Shown here: positions 8,316 to 17,343 of the stretch, piece after piece
How positions within the stretch are numbered: position 1 is the first letter of the stretch
Layout of the letters: the number at the start of each line of letters is the position of its first letter
From: Saccharicrinis sp.
Lineage (GTDB): Bacteria; Bacteroidota; Bacteroidia; Bacteroidales; Marinilabiliaceae
Length of the DNA stretch: 41,190 bases
Direction of reading: 5' to 3'
NCBI GenBank assembly: GCA_024635555.1
Contig: JAGXIO010000037.1
Location: forward strand, 1 to 41,190
Position numbers and translations under genes: made by a program
Notes under the pieces: model-generated
Databases searched by the model: none
The model's input: only the letters and a program-made list of their open reading frames with translations
What the model was told of the DNA's origin: nothing

Positions 8316-8407
8316 ATTTTTATTTTCCTAAGTTTCTCTGTGTTCTTCAACGCCATCATGTTTGGCAACTGATGCCTCTATGTATCTCTTCAATTTAAAA
8401 ACCGATT

Positions 8408-10282
8408 CTATGATTCCGAATTATCCTGGTTGCCGTGAACAATGTAAGCACTCTTTTCGTCGACGGTTTTAAGGTGGTCGTACCAGGTAAATTTTAAAAT
8501 GGTGCTAAGGATTGCAAACACCACCAGCGTAATAATTAATGAATTGCGCTCCTTGATAACAAAAAAGATAGGTGCAATGACCAGACACATCTGCCATGCA
8601 ATTCCAATAACCACATTGAATGCATCTCTTCCCAAATCACGGTTACCCTCAAAAGTTGGATCTTGTGCCACCACCTTTTCGTGAACGGGTTTCCAAAAAC
8701 CCCATGGACGCACGCTTCGATAAAAGCTCATCAAAACCTCTTCGTCGTCGGGAGGGGTGAGCAAGCTTCCCAGAATACAGCCAAGGAAAGAGATGCCTAG
8801 AATGACGGGGAAAAAATAGATGTCGACCACCGAACCAAAAAAAGTCAGTTTGACGCTAGAAACAATCAATCCCACAAGCATTCCCCAGAAATACCCGTGG
8901 CCGTTGAAGCGCCACCAAATCCATTTCAGCACGTTGGCCGCAGCGTAACCGCCATACAAGGATGCCGTTAACCAAAGGGTTAGCGTATTGAGCGAACCGG
9001 CCACAAAACCGAATGAAACGCCAATCACCACAAGAGTAATGGAGGCGATATAACTCATGCGTACATATTCCTTGGCGGTACCGTTGGGTTTGATATATTT
9101 TTTATACAAGTCGTTGACGATGTAGGCAGGAGCCGAATTTACAAAAGCGGCAAAAGTGCCCATAAAGGCGGCAATCAGTCCGGCCAGCAAAAGGCCTTTT
9201 AAACCCACGGGCAGAAATTCGTTGATGGCCATTGGCAAAATCACCTCGAAATCGACGGAACTGCCCATTTCGGCCAACATTGGCTGAAGGTAAACCAGCG
9301 ACAAGACGGCCAATCCGGCCACCATCAAATACCTTGGGGCAAATAATACCAGCATGGTGAAACCACTCATTTTGGCGGCATCAGACGGCGAGCGGGTGGA
9401 GAGAATCCGTTGCATGTCATAACTCGGCACAGGTCCGGCCAAACTTGAAAACACCCCTTTAAACACCATCATCATCACCAAAGTGCCAAACATGCCGTAG
9501 CCATCCGATTCAATCTTGTCGTTTACGGCAGGGAGAATTTCCGACCAGTCCAAATCGAGTTCCCAACCAAAGAAGAAATTTTTCCATCCCTCCGGAACGG
9601 CGGCGGTAATTTGCTCACCCGTAACACTGGTATAGGCAATATAACCGATTACCAAGCAGGATGCGGACATAATCAAAAATTGAAAAATATCGGCGGCCAC
9701 CACGCTAAACATCCCCCCCTTCATGGTGTACAAAGTGGTTACCCCAATAATTATCAAGGCATAGGAATGGGCTGAGGTGAGCGAGATACTACCCAACTGC
9801 ACGGAGAGATCCCACGGCAAAATGCCGGTGGCAAATTTTCCGACTCCCTCGAAGAAATAGGCCATGAAACCAATGGTGCTGATGATGGCAAACAGCACCA
9901 CCACGATATGCGACATTTTTCCACCGCGCCCCGAAAAGCGCGTCAATATCCACTCGGCGCCGGTCATCACATTAGAACGCCGCATCCAGATGGCCAGAAA
10001 AACCATTACGAACACTTGGTTCCAGACGGGCCACAACCAAGGGATCCAGGCACTTTTGACGCCATACACAAACAATAGGGAAACCGTCCACATTGTGCCG
10101 GCAATGTCGAACATGCCGGAGGCGTTGGACAGCCCAAGAAAGTACCACTTGATGGTGTTGCCGCCCAAAAAGTAAGCTTCAATATTTTTAGAGGCCCGCT
10201 TAGACAACCAGAACCCGATAAAAATAGTCAAGGCCAAGTAGGCCAGCACGATTACGCCATCAATCCAAGATATATTCATCAT
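8408..10282 (-). CDS. Sodium:solute symporter (SSS family)
   Basis: A 624-residue inner-membrane transporter with about 14 or 15 hydrophobic segments. The N-terminus (WIDGVIVLAYLALTIFIGFW, then EAYFLGGNTIKWYFLGLSNA) is typical of SSS transporters from Bacteroidota PULs. The family moves sugars, sialic acid, amino acids or similar solutes with sodium. The soluble-looking C-terminal part (around MSFYRSVRPWGFW) is also common in this group. It starts at one of two adjacent ATGs (MMNIS). As the only inner-membrane importer in the locus it is the likely entry point for the products of the extracellular enzymes; the exact solute is not visible. Confidence 0.92.
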   Translation of the reverse strand: MMNISWIDGVIVLAYLALTIFIGFWLSKRASKNIEAYFLGGNTIKWYFLGLSNASGMFDIAGTMWTVSLLFVYGVKSAWIPWLWPVWNQVFVMVFLAIWMRRSNVMTGAEWILTRFSGRGGKMSHIVVVLFAIISTIGFMAYFFEGVGKFATGILPWDLSVQLGSISLTSAHSYALIIIGVTTLYTMKGGMFSVVAADIFQFLIMSASCLVIGYIAYTSVTGEQITAAVPEGWKNFFFGWELDLDWSEILPAVNDKIESDGYGMFGTLVMMMVFKGVFSSLAGPVPSYDMQRILSTRSPSDAAKMSGFTMLVLFAPRYLMVAGLAVLSLVYLQPMLAEMGSSVDFEVILPMAINEFLPVGLKGLLLAGLIAAFMGTFAAFVNSAPAYIVNDLYKKYIKPNGTAKEYVRMSYIASITLVVIGVSFGFVAGSLNTLTLWLTASLYGGYAAANVLKWIWWRFNGHGYFWGMLVGLIVSSVKLTFFGSVVDIYFFPVILGISFLGCILGSLLTPPDDEEVLMSFYRSVRPWGFWKPVHEKVVAQDPTFEGNRDLGRDAFNVVIGIAWQMCLVIAPIFFVIKERNSLIITLVVFAILSTILKFTWYDHLKTVDEKSAYIVHGNQDNSES

Positions 10283-10349
10283 TTATTTTTTACATTAGTA
10301 GTTCAAAATCACACATTCTACTTCCGATCCATCTTTTATTCCAATAACA

Positions 10350-11555
10350 TCAATCCTTGGATCTTAAAAGAGTTGGAAAGGTCGCTTTTTCTAAATATAT
10401 CTCCTGCAAAACAGTTCTGATGGCAGAATCCTTTAGGCCTTCGTTATAAAAAAAGATTTCCCCATGGGTTTTAAGTTCCCTATTGATCAACAGTTGTTCT
10501 TTAAGTACTTCCGGGGAAATTTTCATCTCCCCATCGGCACGAAGAATAATGCCGGGCACAAACAGCGTGCGTTCTCCGTTGGCCGGCAAATGCGACATAG
10601 CTTCGACGACCGTGTTCCTATAACTTTCGGCAGTAGATCTGTAACATTGGACAGCCAATAGATCGCAAATTCCGTTTTCGACCCAATTGGGCCATTCTTG
10701 CATGAGTTTTTCGAGACACCAAGGATAGGGATTGGGAGCGAAACTGATCATTACATTTGGATTTTTTGCGGTAACCTCGTCAAAAACCATTTTCCCAAAA
10801 CCATTTAAGATGTCCAGCCGCCAGCGCACCCATGCCTCCTCATTTTCATCAAAGGGCGGATTGCTTCCGTCGTGCTCAAGTTGATACTTAGCAACAGTGT
10901 ACGGATCATAACCAGAATTTCGTGGCATTGCGGGCATTCTGTCGTCCCCTTGAATGCCGTCTACGGATGGATACAATTCAATGGATTCCAGAATCAAATC
11001 TTTTAAATAACTCTGAACAGCCGTATCATAGGCATTAAAATAGTAATCGTTGTTATAATGTGCCGGACTTCCATCATTGCCAATTCCCAACCATGTTGGA
11101 TTTTTTGCCAGGATCGGATTTCCTTCGCCAATGGGTTTGATATCGCCCATAAAGCCAAATTCAAACCAGAAGAAGACCTTAATATTTCGCCGATGCGCCT
11201 CATCCAATAAATCCTGAACCGGATCGCCGGTTGGGCTCTGGAGGGAAAAATCATAGGACTCAAAATAGGGAGCCATTAACGAGGTGGAATCCAAATGGGT
11301 GTAGTTGGTATTTTTGAGTAAGTGCGGACTCTTAAAGATGGTTTTTGATCGGGCATAAGATGCTAAAAAAATGGCATTTAGATTTAAATCATCCACCATA
11401 TCCACAAATTCGACAACGTTATTATACGAATGCAAAACCGATGTGTGAGAAGGATCCGGCACCCAAATACCTCTAACCTCTTCCACCACCACTGCAGGTT
11501 TGTTGCAACCCATTACGACCACTATCGTCACGAAAAAAAAACAAAGCTTCATCAT
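10350..11555 (-). CDS. GHL10-family (DUF187) glycosidase-like lipoprotein, copy 1
   Basis: The signal peptide ends in a lipobox (VVMGC, C17), so this is a lipoprotein. From residue ~28 it is a single GHL10 (PF02638-type) TIM barrel: RGIWVPDPSHTSVLHSY at its start, IKVFFWFEFGFM, then DGIQGDDRMPAMPRNSGYD and VMISFAPNPYPW. The acidic DGIQGDDR cluster is the best candidate for the active site. It is clearly a paralogue of the C-terminal half of the 13767-15482 product, sharing long identical blocks (PDPSHTSVLH, DGIQGDDRMPA, PRNSGY, NPYPW, FFYNEGLK). GHL10 proteins have been linked to peptidoglycan and glycan cleavage in other bacteria; the substrate here is unknown. Confidence 0.87.
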   Translation of the reverse strand: MMKLCFFFVTIVVVMGCNKPAVVVEEVRGIWVPDPSHTSVLHSYNNVVEFVDMVDDLNLNAIFLASYARSKTIFKSPHLLKNTNYTHLDSTSLMAPYFESYDFSLQSPTGDPVQDLLDEAHRRNIKVFFWFEFGFMGDIKPIGEGNPILAKNPTWLGIGNDGSPAHYNNDYYFNAYDTAVQSYLKDLILESIELYPSVDGIQGDDRMPAMPRNSGYDPYTVAKYQLEHDGSNPPFDENEEAWVRWRLDILNGFGKMVFDEVTAKNPNVMISFAPNPYPWCLEKLMQEWPNWVENGICDLLAVQCYRSTAESYRNTVVEAMSHLPANGERTLFVPGIILRADGEMKISPEVLKEQLLINRELKTHGEIFFYNEGLKDSAIRTVLQEIYLEKATFPTLLRSKD

Positions 11556-11688
11556 AAATCTAATTGTTGTATTTTTTTAATTTTTTACTTTACTCTATTC
11601 GTTTTTTTAGAGCCGGATGGCCTCTCCCTTTTCGTGGCCATTGGCATCTTTTAATTGGAGTTACCCATGATAATTTTAGCTGCTTCGA

Positions 11689-13713
11689 TTACTTGACAAA
11701 CTTCTGATTAAGGAACACATTTTTGTTGGAAACATTCACGATAACCACACGCCGTTTGAGAAACCCAATGGGAATAATCTTCCTGTCGGATTTTGATGTC
11801 ATGGCCCAGGTGGTTTGGTAAATCACCTGGCCCGACACGTCATACATTGTGACGAGTAAGTTTTCTGGCTGATCCAGGGTGAGGTTTAAATGCAATTCAT
11901 CCGAATTGTTTGAAAAGAGAACCAATTTACTATTGTTGTCCATTGGCGATTCAACACTGGTTTTGCCCAATGCGATACGCAATAATTTCGCGAATTTTTC
12001 GGGTGTAACAAATTCAACATCAGCTCCAACTTCAAGATCGTTTTGTATGGAATTCATAATTGTTTTAAGCCTTGGTAATGTAATATCTGAAGCATTGTTC
12101 GGACCGATACTGATTCCATCTTGTCTAAACCGATTGTATCCCCCCAGAGTAAAACTGGGCTTCGATTTGGACTGAAGAGTGCCCACAATGCGGTCGCGCA
12201 CCTTGTTTAAGTCGCTTACGTCGCCATAAAAGGTGTCGTCGCCAATGTGGTTAAACAGAACGCCGTCATAATTGGTATAGGCCGTTTGGGTTTGCAAAGC
12301 AGGATCGAACAACAGTGTAAGCTCATTGTCGGTGGCATCGGCGAAGCGACCCATTTTGGCAAAATTAAAATTGTTTGAAATGGTTACTCCCCTGAAAACG
12401 GAAACCCCTGCCCCATTGTAATGCTTGTAAGCGTAAACGGCAGGGATCTCAAATTTGGTGGCAAGCCCGAGGGTTTTTTCGGTGGCATCATCCCAATAGG
12501 ATTCGGGAAAAAGATCGGGAAAAGCAAACCCCAGCGGTGTTGTCACCGCAACAAAGCCATCATTCGCCGTGGCCGACCGAAAATAATATTGTCCCAGAAA
12601 GGGAAATTCCTCGAACATTTGAAAATTAAACCCCCAACCCAGGGGAATATCCCCGCGGGTCGAGGAGTTCCATGCGCCACCCTGAAACCCGGCCACCCAG
12701 TTACCAGCATCGCCTTCCGAAGAAATAAACAGAAGGTAATGCTTGTCCTCCAAAACCAAATCCTGGGTAGCCACGGAGGATGGGCGGCTGTAATCAAAAT
12801 CGGCATCAACGGGAAAAATGGCATGCCATGAAAGATTGCAGAACAACGTTTCATGAAAGCTTCCGCCGTAAGCCGAAATCCATTGAACCAATGGCTCAGG
12901 CCGCATCCACCCATACACATGGAAAATTTCACCGGGATGAGACGCTCGCATGTAAGCCATGACGCGTTCCATCTTTTCAGCCTTTATATCACTCAATGAA
13001 TTGAAATATAGTTCGTGCGTACCACCGATGTTTAACTGAAACATTCTCTGGTTAATGGCCCAGTCGGTAATTTCTCGGAGATAGAACTTTTGGGTATTGC
13101 ATCGATCGAGCAAATGATCCAAAGCCCAATCCAAATTTGCCAAATATCGTTCTTCCGGATTGAGCGAAGGATTGTTCCATGGATGAGAAGCCAGTTCCAA
13201 TTGGGCGGTGACCTGAAGGGGATCCTTCCCATTAAAATAATCAGGAACCTCCACGGCCACCAACTTATTGATATTTATCTTGGTATCGTTATAGGGAAGG
13301 GGAATGCAATCCGTTAGCCCACCCAACATGGCTGCTATTTCGGCTTGCCACCTGAAACTTTGACCGGTAAAGTTCCCGTACGTGAGCGCGGGATCATATG
13401 TAATGGCTCCGTTGATAAAGCTTTTAAAATGCTGAACCAGCTCGTCCGTTTCAGAAATCACCGTCCAATTCACGTTCCCGTCACTGGCATAAATATCCCG
13501 CCAATGTTCATCCGTCTGACTATAGCTCCATGTTTCGTATACATTTAACAGATACAACTTGGGGACCTCCCGGTTAACAATACCGGCAACCGCCATGGCA
13601 ATCAATTTTTCCTCCGCAGCTTTCCCTCCCCCGTTAAATAGTACGGCATCAATAGCCAGAAGAGGTTTTAAAGGCAAACAAAAAAAAACAAAAAGGATAA
13701 AAAACCTAGTCAT
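11689..13713 (-). CDS. GxGYxYP-family putative glycoside hydrolase with type IX-like sorting tail
   Basis: A signal peptide (MTRFFILFVFFCLPLKPLLA) is followed by a long GxGYxYP-type protein: an N-terminal domain with VAGIVNREVPKLYLL, and a C-terminal domain with LLFISSEGDAGNW then RGDIPLGWGFN, matching the 'DGDN ... IPLGW' pattern of that family. The last ~85 residues (NLLVTMYDVSGQVIYQTTW to a KFVK end) look like a type IX secretion C-terminal domain. If so, the protein is exported to the surface or medium, unlike the lipid-anchored partners. The start is placed at the ATG at 13711-13713, which gives a clean signal peptide; an upstream in-frame ATG at 13752 would add 13 residues. Activity is unproven for the family. 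Confidence 0.83.
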   Translation of the reverse strand: MTRFFILFVFFCLPLKPLLAIDAVLFNGGGKAAEEKLIAMAVAGIVNREVPKLYLLNVYETWSYSQTDEHWRDIYASDGNVNWTVISETDELVQHFKSFINGAITYDPALTYGNFTGQSFRWQAEIAAMLGGLTDCIPLPYNDTKININKLVAVEVPDYFNGKDPLQVTAQLELASHPWNNPSLNPEERYLANLDWALDHLLDRCNTQKFYLREITDWAINQRMFQLNIGGTHELYFNSLSDIKAEKMERVMAYMRASHPGEIFHVYGWMRPEPLVQWISAYGGSFHETLFCNLSWHAIFPVDADFDYSRPSSVATQDLVLEDKHYLLFISSEGDAGNWVAGFQGGAWNSSTRGDIPLGWGFNFQMFEEFPFLGQYYFRSATANDGFVAVTTPLGFAFPDLFPESYWDDATEKTLGLATKFEIPAVYAYKHYNGAGVSVFRGVTISNNFNFAKMGRFADATDNELTLLFDPALQTQTAYTNYDGVLFNHIGDDTFYGDVSDLNKVRDRIVGTLQSKSKPSFTLGGYNRFRQDGISIGPNNASDITLPRLKTIMNSIQNDLEVGADVEFVTPEKFAKLLRIALGKTSVESPMDNNSKLVLFSNNSDELHLNLTLDQPENLLVTMYDVSGQVIYQTTWAMTSKSDRKIIPIGFLKRRVVIVNVSNKNVFLNQKFVK

Positions 13714-13766
13714 AAAAATTGAGTTAAATGACTCACCAAAAAGCCCTGTCATTGGTTAAATGTAAT

Positions 13767-15482
13767 TCAATTGTCGGTTGGAAAAAGCGCTTTCCCTGTA
13801 TAAAAGGATTTAATAACCCGTTGATTTCCGGAATTTTTTAATCCTTCATTATAGAAAAAGGTTTCTCCGTTGGTTCCCAGTTCTCGATTGATCTTCATCT
13901 GTTCCGTAAAAACAGACTCCCACGCTGAGGTATTCCGAAGATAAATGCCAGGGTTAAGCAGGTTTTTATCGGTATTTTGTTTAACGTAATCGTTGGTTTG
14001 CTCTACGGTATAACGATAGGCTTCGGCGGTTTCGCGGTAGCATTGAACCGAAATAATTTCTACAATGCCATCCTTGATCCATTTGGGCCAATCTTGCATC
14101 AGGTTTTGCTCGCTCCAGGGGTATGGATTTGGCGAAAAGCAAACGATCAGGTTTTGGTTTTTGGTTTTTATTCGGTTATACATGCTAACACCGAACGCAT
14201 TAAGCTGATCCAGGCGCCATCGAACCCATTGCGTGTCGTTATAATTTTGGGGGGGATCTACACCTTTATCTTGCCGATACAAAGCTTTTGTGGTCTCGTT
14301 GTACCCGGAATTTCGCGGGGCGGCAGGCATGCGGTCATCTCCCTGAATTCCATCCACCTCGGGATACAGGTCGATTGATTCTTCAATCAACTTTAACATA
14401 AACTCCTGAACGGCGGGATCGTAACTGTTTAAATAATAATCGGTTCCGTTGTAATTGGAGGCGGTACCAAAGCTGTTAATACCATCCCAATCGGGGTTTA
14501 CCGAAAGCAATGGGTGTGTGGCCGGGGGATTAGAACCACCGCTACGCATAAACCCATATTCATACCAGAAAACAACTTTTATGTTTTTCTCGTGGGCAAG
14601 GGTAATTAAATCCTTGATGGGATCGCCGCTTGGGCCGTCGTAATTTAGGCCCTTCAACAGCCATCCGTCTTCCACGGAGGGGTAATTGCTGTTTGACTTT
14701 AAAACATTGCTTTTGAACAAGGTCATTTCCCGCACCCAAGTGGCCAGATAAACAACATTCAAATTCAACTCATCCAACAATTTTACAAAATCCTGAAGAT
14801 TCTGGTAATTATGCAAAACACTCGTATGTGAAGGATCGGGCACCCAAACACCACGAACCATGGTTTCCTGTGGAAGAATGGAGGCTTTCACTACAAATTT
14901 CTTTGTTGCACCAGCTACGTTTGCTACTTCGTAAAAGAAATCTTTTGAAAGATCAACCTCGGTATTGGAGGCAGGAGAAATGGTTAATCCCGCCGGAATT
15001 TTTATGGTTGGAACAATTTTGGTCAAGTCAGTTCCAAAACTAAATGCGATGTTGATAATTGTATCGGCTACAATGCCTATTTTGTAATACTGTGGAACTT
15101 CGAACGAAGTTATTATTGGCGTTTGTTGAACAGACACCGTATATGAAACGTTTTGGTCGCCCTTTGTTAGGGAAAAAACTACGGGACTGGTAAAATTATA
15201 AGAATAGCCACTTTCCGGAGAAAGGGTAGCCCCTTCCGTAAATTCGGCTTCTACTTTAAGTAGTTTAACATTGACATCTGCGTCCACTAAAAAGTCAATG
15301 GTTTTATTTTCATGATGGATGCTTCCTTCAAGCGAAGGGGTTACGCTGGTAATCTGGAACCTTGTTATTTGGATTACCTCGGGATCGCTTGTACCCATCT
15401 CATCTTTGCAAGAGGCAAGAAGGGCAAAAGTAACAAACACCAAGGATAGAATCCCTAAAATTGATTTTAAATGAATAGTCAT
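13767..15482 (-). CDS. GHL10-family glycosidase-like lipoprotein with N-terminal Ig-like (DUF5018-type) domains, copy 2
   Basis: A lipobox signal peptide (LLASC, C25) comes first. Two beta-rich domains occupy residues ~38-205, with the phrases FTEGATLSPESG, GDQNVSYTVSV and GATKKFVVKAS that mark DUF5018-like bacterial Ig repeats. The GHL10 barrel starts at RGVWVPDPSHTSVLHNY (~210) and keeps IKVVFWYEYGFM, DGIQGDDRMPAAPRNSGY, FSPNPYPW and FFYNEGLK. The barrel duplicates the gene at 10350-11555, while the Ig-like part is extra and is similar in style to the next lipoprotein upstream in the operon. This suggests surface display with glycan-binding or spacer modules. The substrate is unknown. Confidence 0.87.
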   Translation of the reverse strand: MTIHLKSILGILSLVFVTFALLASCKDEMGTSDPEVIQITRFQITSVTPSLEGSIHHENKTIDFLVDADVNVKLLKVEAEFTEGATLSPESGYSYNFTSPVVFSLTKGDQNVSYTVSVQQTPIITSFEVPQYYKIGIVADTIINIAFSFGTDLTKIVPTIKIPAGLTISPASNTEVDLSKDFFYEVANVAGATKKFVVKASILPQETMVRGVWVPDPSHTSVLHNYQNLQDFVKLLDELNLNVVYLATWVREMTLFKSNVLKSNSNYPSVEDGWLLKGLNYDGPSGDPIKDLITLAHEKNIKVVFWYEYGFMRSGGSNPPATHPLLSVNPDWDGINSFGTASNYNGTDYYLNSYDPAVQEFMLKLIEESIDLYPEVDGIQGDDRMPAAPRNSGYNETTKALYRQDKGVDPPQNYNDTQWVRWRLDQLNAFGVSMYNRIKTKNQNLIVCFSPNPYPWSEQNLMQDWPKWIKDGIVEIISVQCYRETAEAYRYTVEQTNDYVKQNTDKNLLNPGIYLRNTSAWESVFTEQMKINRELGTNGETFFYNEGLKNSGNQRVIKSFYTGKALFPTDN

Positions 15483-15575
15483 AATACCCTACAATTTTTC
15501 AATAAAAAAAATGAGTAAATATATGGGCAGATAATGTATTATCTGCCCATATAAAACTAAAGAATGCGGGAAAAC

Positions 15576-17300
15576 CTATTTACCAAATTCGTAAACGGCA
15601 CCACCATATTGAGCAACAAAACCAAATACCAATACCTTGTCGTTCATGATTTTAACACTACTTGATGTAGCAACCCAAACGGCGCCAACAGTTGCATTGG
15701 TAGTAATTGGTTTTTTGTAAGCACGGATATCATCCATCGATTTTTCTTTGATGGCTTCAAGTCCTTCAACAAAATTATCACCTTCGGTGAGGGCCACGAT
15801 TTCAATAAAAGCATCGTTGGCAGCCCACTCGCGGTTCACGGTATAAGCCATGTAGCGAACACCGTTGTATTCGAACAAAGTAGGATCATAGGCACGTCCT
15901 TGTATTGGGGTATCGCGTTCTACTTGAACCAAACTTGCCCAGTTTTTGTCGTAGATCTGGATGCCGGATGCGCCACCGGTTACCAAATAATGATCGCTAC
16001 CGGGAACTCCGTTAACCCTGGCATATTGACCCAATGATTTATCGGAAGCACTTGGAGCTGTAAATTTGTCAACCAACTCAACCACTACTGGTGCACTTGC
16101 AACAGCAACACCACCTACAAATTCCCAATGGTAGAATTGACCTTGCTGAGCGTTGTTAAACGGAAAGTTAGACGCAAAAATATGTCCGTTTGTTTTTGGG
16201 TCGCCAACAATAGATAAAGCATCACCAATACGAACGGTAGTTGCAGGAGCTACAGGATTGGTAACGGTATACTCAACCACTTTTTCAGGGGTGTCGTCCG
16301 AAACATCATCCCATCGGTAAACGATGAATTTAGAATCCTTAGCGTTCACCATGTTGGAAACGTAAATATTCCCGTTGCTGGCAACTCGAACATCACTTAT
16401 CACCCAAGTACCGCCGGCAACAATGCCTGTACCCATATTCAGTACCTTTCTTTCTTTGGTGGCATCGGTTATGTCATAATAGTAAATGTTATTACCACCT
16501 TCGCGCGAAGCATAGAAAACATAACGGCCATCAAAATAGGCACCCCTTGTGTTACCGGTACCTAAGGCGGGATCCAGGTTAGAACCTAAAATTTGGTCGT
16601 GCACCAAACTTTCGGAAGCAACATTTAAACCAGCTGAATTAATGGTGGCGGTGATGGTGTATTTAACTTCTGTGGCACCATTTTGAATGGTGATGGACTT
16701 TTCGCCTTGCGAGGCAAAATCTACAGTCATAAGGTCCACATCGTCAACCGTTTCCATTGCAGGCATCGATTCCTTAACGGAGGCGCTTGCAGGGTTAAGC
16801 ACAAATTCGGACAAAGTGGCCGTTGTACCAGTTACGTTGGCAAAGGTCACATGGATTTTTTTCTCGCCATGCAAAATCTCAACCTCTGGAAAACTAACGC
16901 CTGAAACTTTCAAACTTTTAATCACCAGCTCATCCACAAAATCGGAAGCAGTAACCTTTACCATGTAAGTTTTTGTTTCAGAGCCTTTAGAGGCAATTAC
17001 AGTCTGCATTCCGTTATTGGCCTCAAAATCGATGGTGGTGCCAGATTCAGGCGTAACGGTAGATCCGGCATTGGGCACTATTTCTAATTGGAGCGATTTC
17101 ATGTTTGACAGGGGCGAAACCACAATTTCAAACATATCGCCCACCAAGTTGCCATCCACGCGGGTTTGCATATCTTCACCCGAATTTAGAACGGCTACAC
17201 TTTTGATTCCAACCAATTCTATTGGATCGTCATCGTCTTTACATCCAACAAAAATTAATGCTGCGAGCATAAATATGCTCAATCCTTTAATTAGCTTCAT
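15576..17300 (-). CDS. SusE/F-position surface lipoprotein (DUF5018-like N-terminus, DUF4623-like C-terminus)
   Basis: The signal peptide ends in FVGC (C20), followed by KDDDDP, an acidic run after the lipid cysteine that matches the surface-export signal known for Bacteroidota lipoproteins. Residues ~25-230 hold two or three Ig-like repeats (SKGSETKTYMVKVTAS, NGATEVKYTITATI). The C-terminal ~340 residues look like a beta-propeller: RGAYFDGRYVFYASREGGNN, NGNIYVSNM, GHIFASNFPF. This fits my memory of DUF4623 proteins, which sit next to SusC/SusD. The position after susD suggests a glycan-binding accessory role like SusE/SusF, with no sequence similarity claimed. The family name is less certain than the location. 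Confidence 0.75.
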   Translation of the reverse strand: MKLIKGLSIFMLAALIFVGCKDDDDPIELVGIKSVAVLNSGEDMQTRVDGNLVGDMFEIVVSPLSNMKSLQLEIVPNAGSTVTPESGTTIDFEANNGMQTVIASKGSETKTYMVKVTASDFVDELVIKSLKVSGVSFPEVEILHGEKKIHVTFANVTGTTATLSEFVLNPASASVKESMPAMETVDDVDLMTVDFASQGEKSITIQNGATEVKYTITATINSAGLNVASESLVHDQILGSNLDPALGTGNTRGAYFDGRYVFYASREGGNNIYYYDITDATKERKVLNMGTGIVAGGTWVISDVRVASNGNIYVSNMVNAKDSKFIVYRWDDVSDDTPEKVVEYTVTNPVAPATTVRIGDALSIVGDPKTNGHIFASNFPFNNAQQGQFYHWEFVGGVAVASAPVVVELVDKFTAPSASDKSLGQYARVNGVPGSDHYLVTGGASGIQIYDKNWASLVQVERDTPIQGRAYDPTLFEYNGVRYMAYTVNREWAANDAFIEIVALTEGDNFVEGLEAIKEKSMDDIRAYKKPITTNATVGAVWVATSSSVKIMNDKVLVFGFVAQYGGAVYEFGK

Positions 17301-17343
17301 GTTTTGTATATTAAATGGTTAACAATAAAAAAAAATAAAAATA

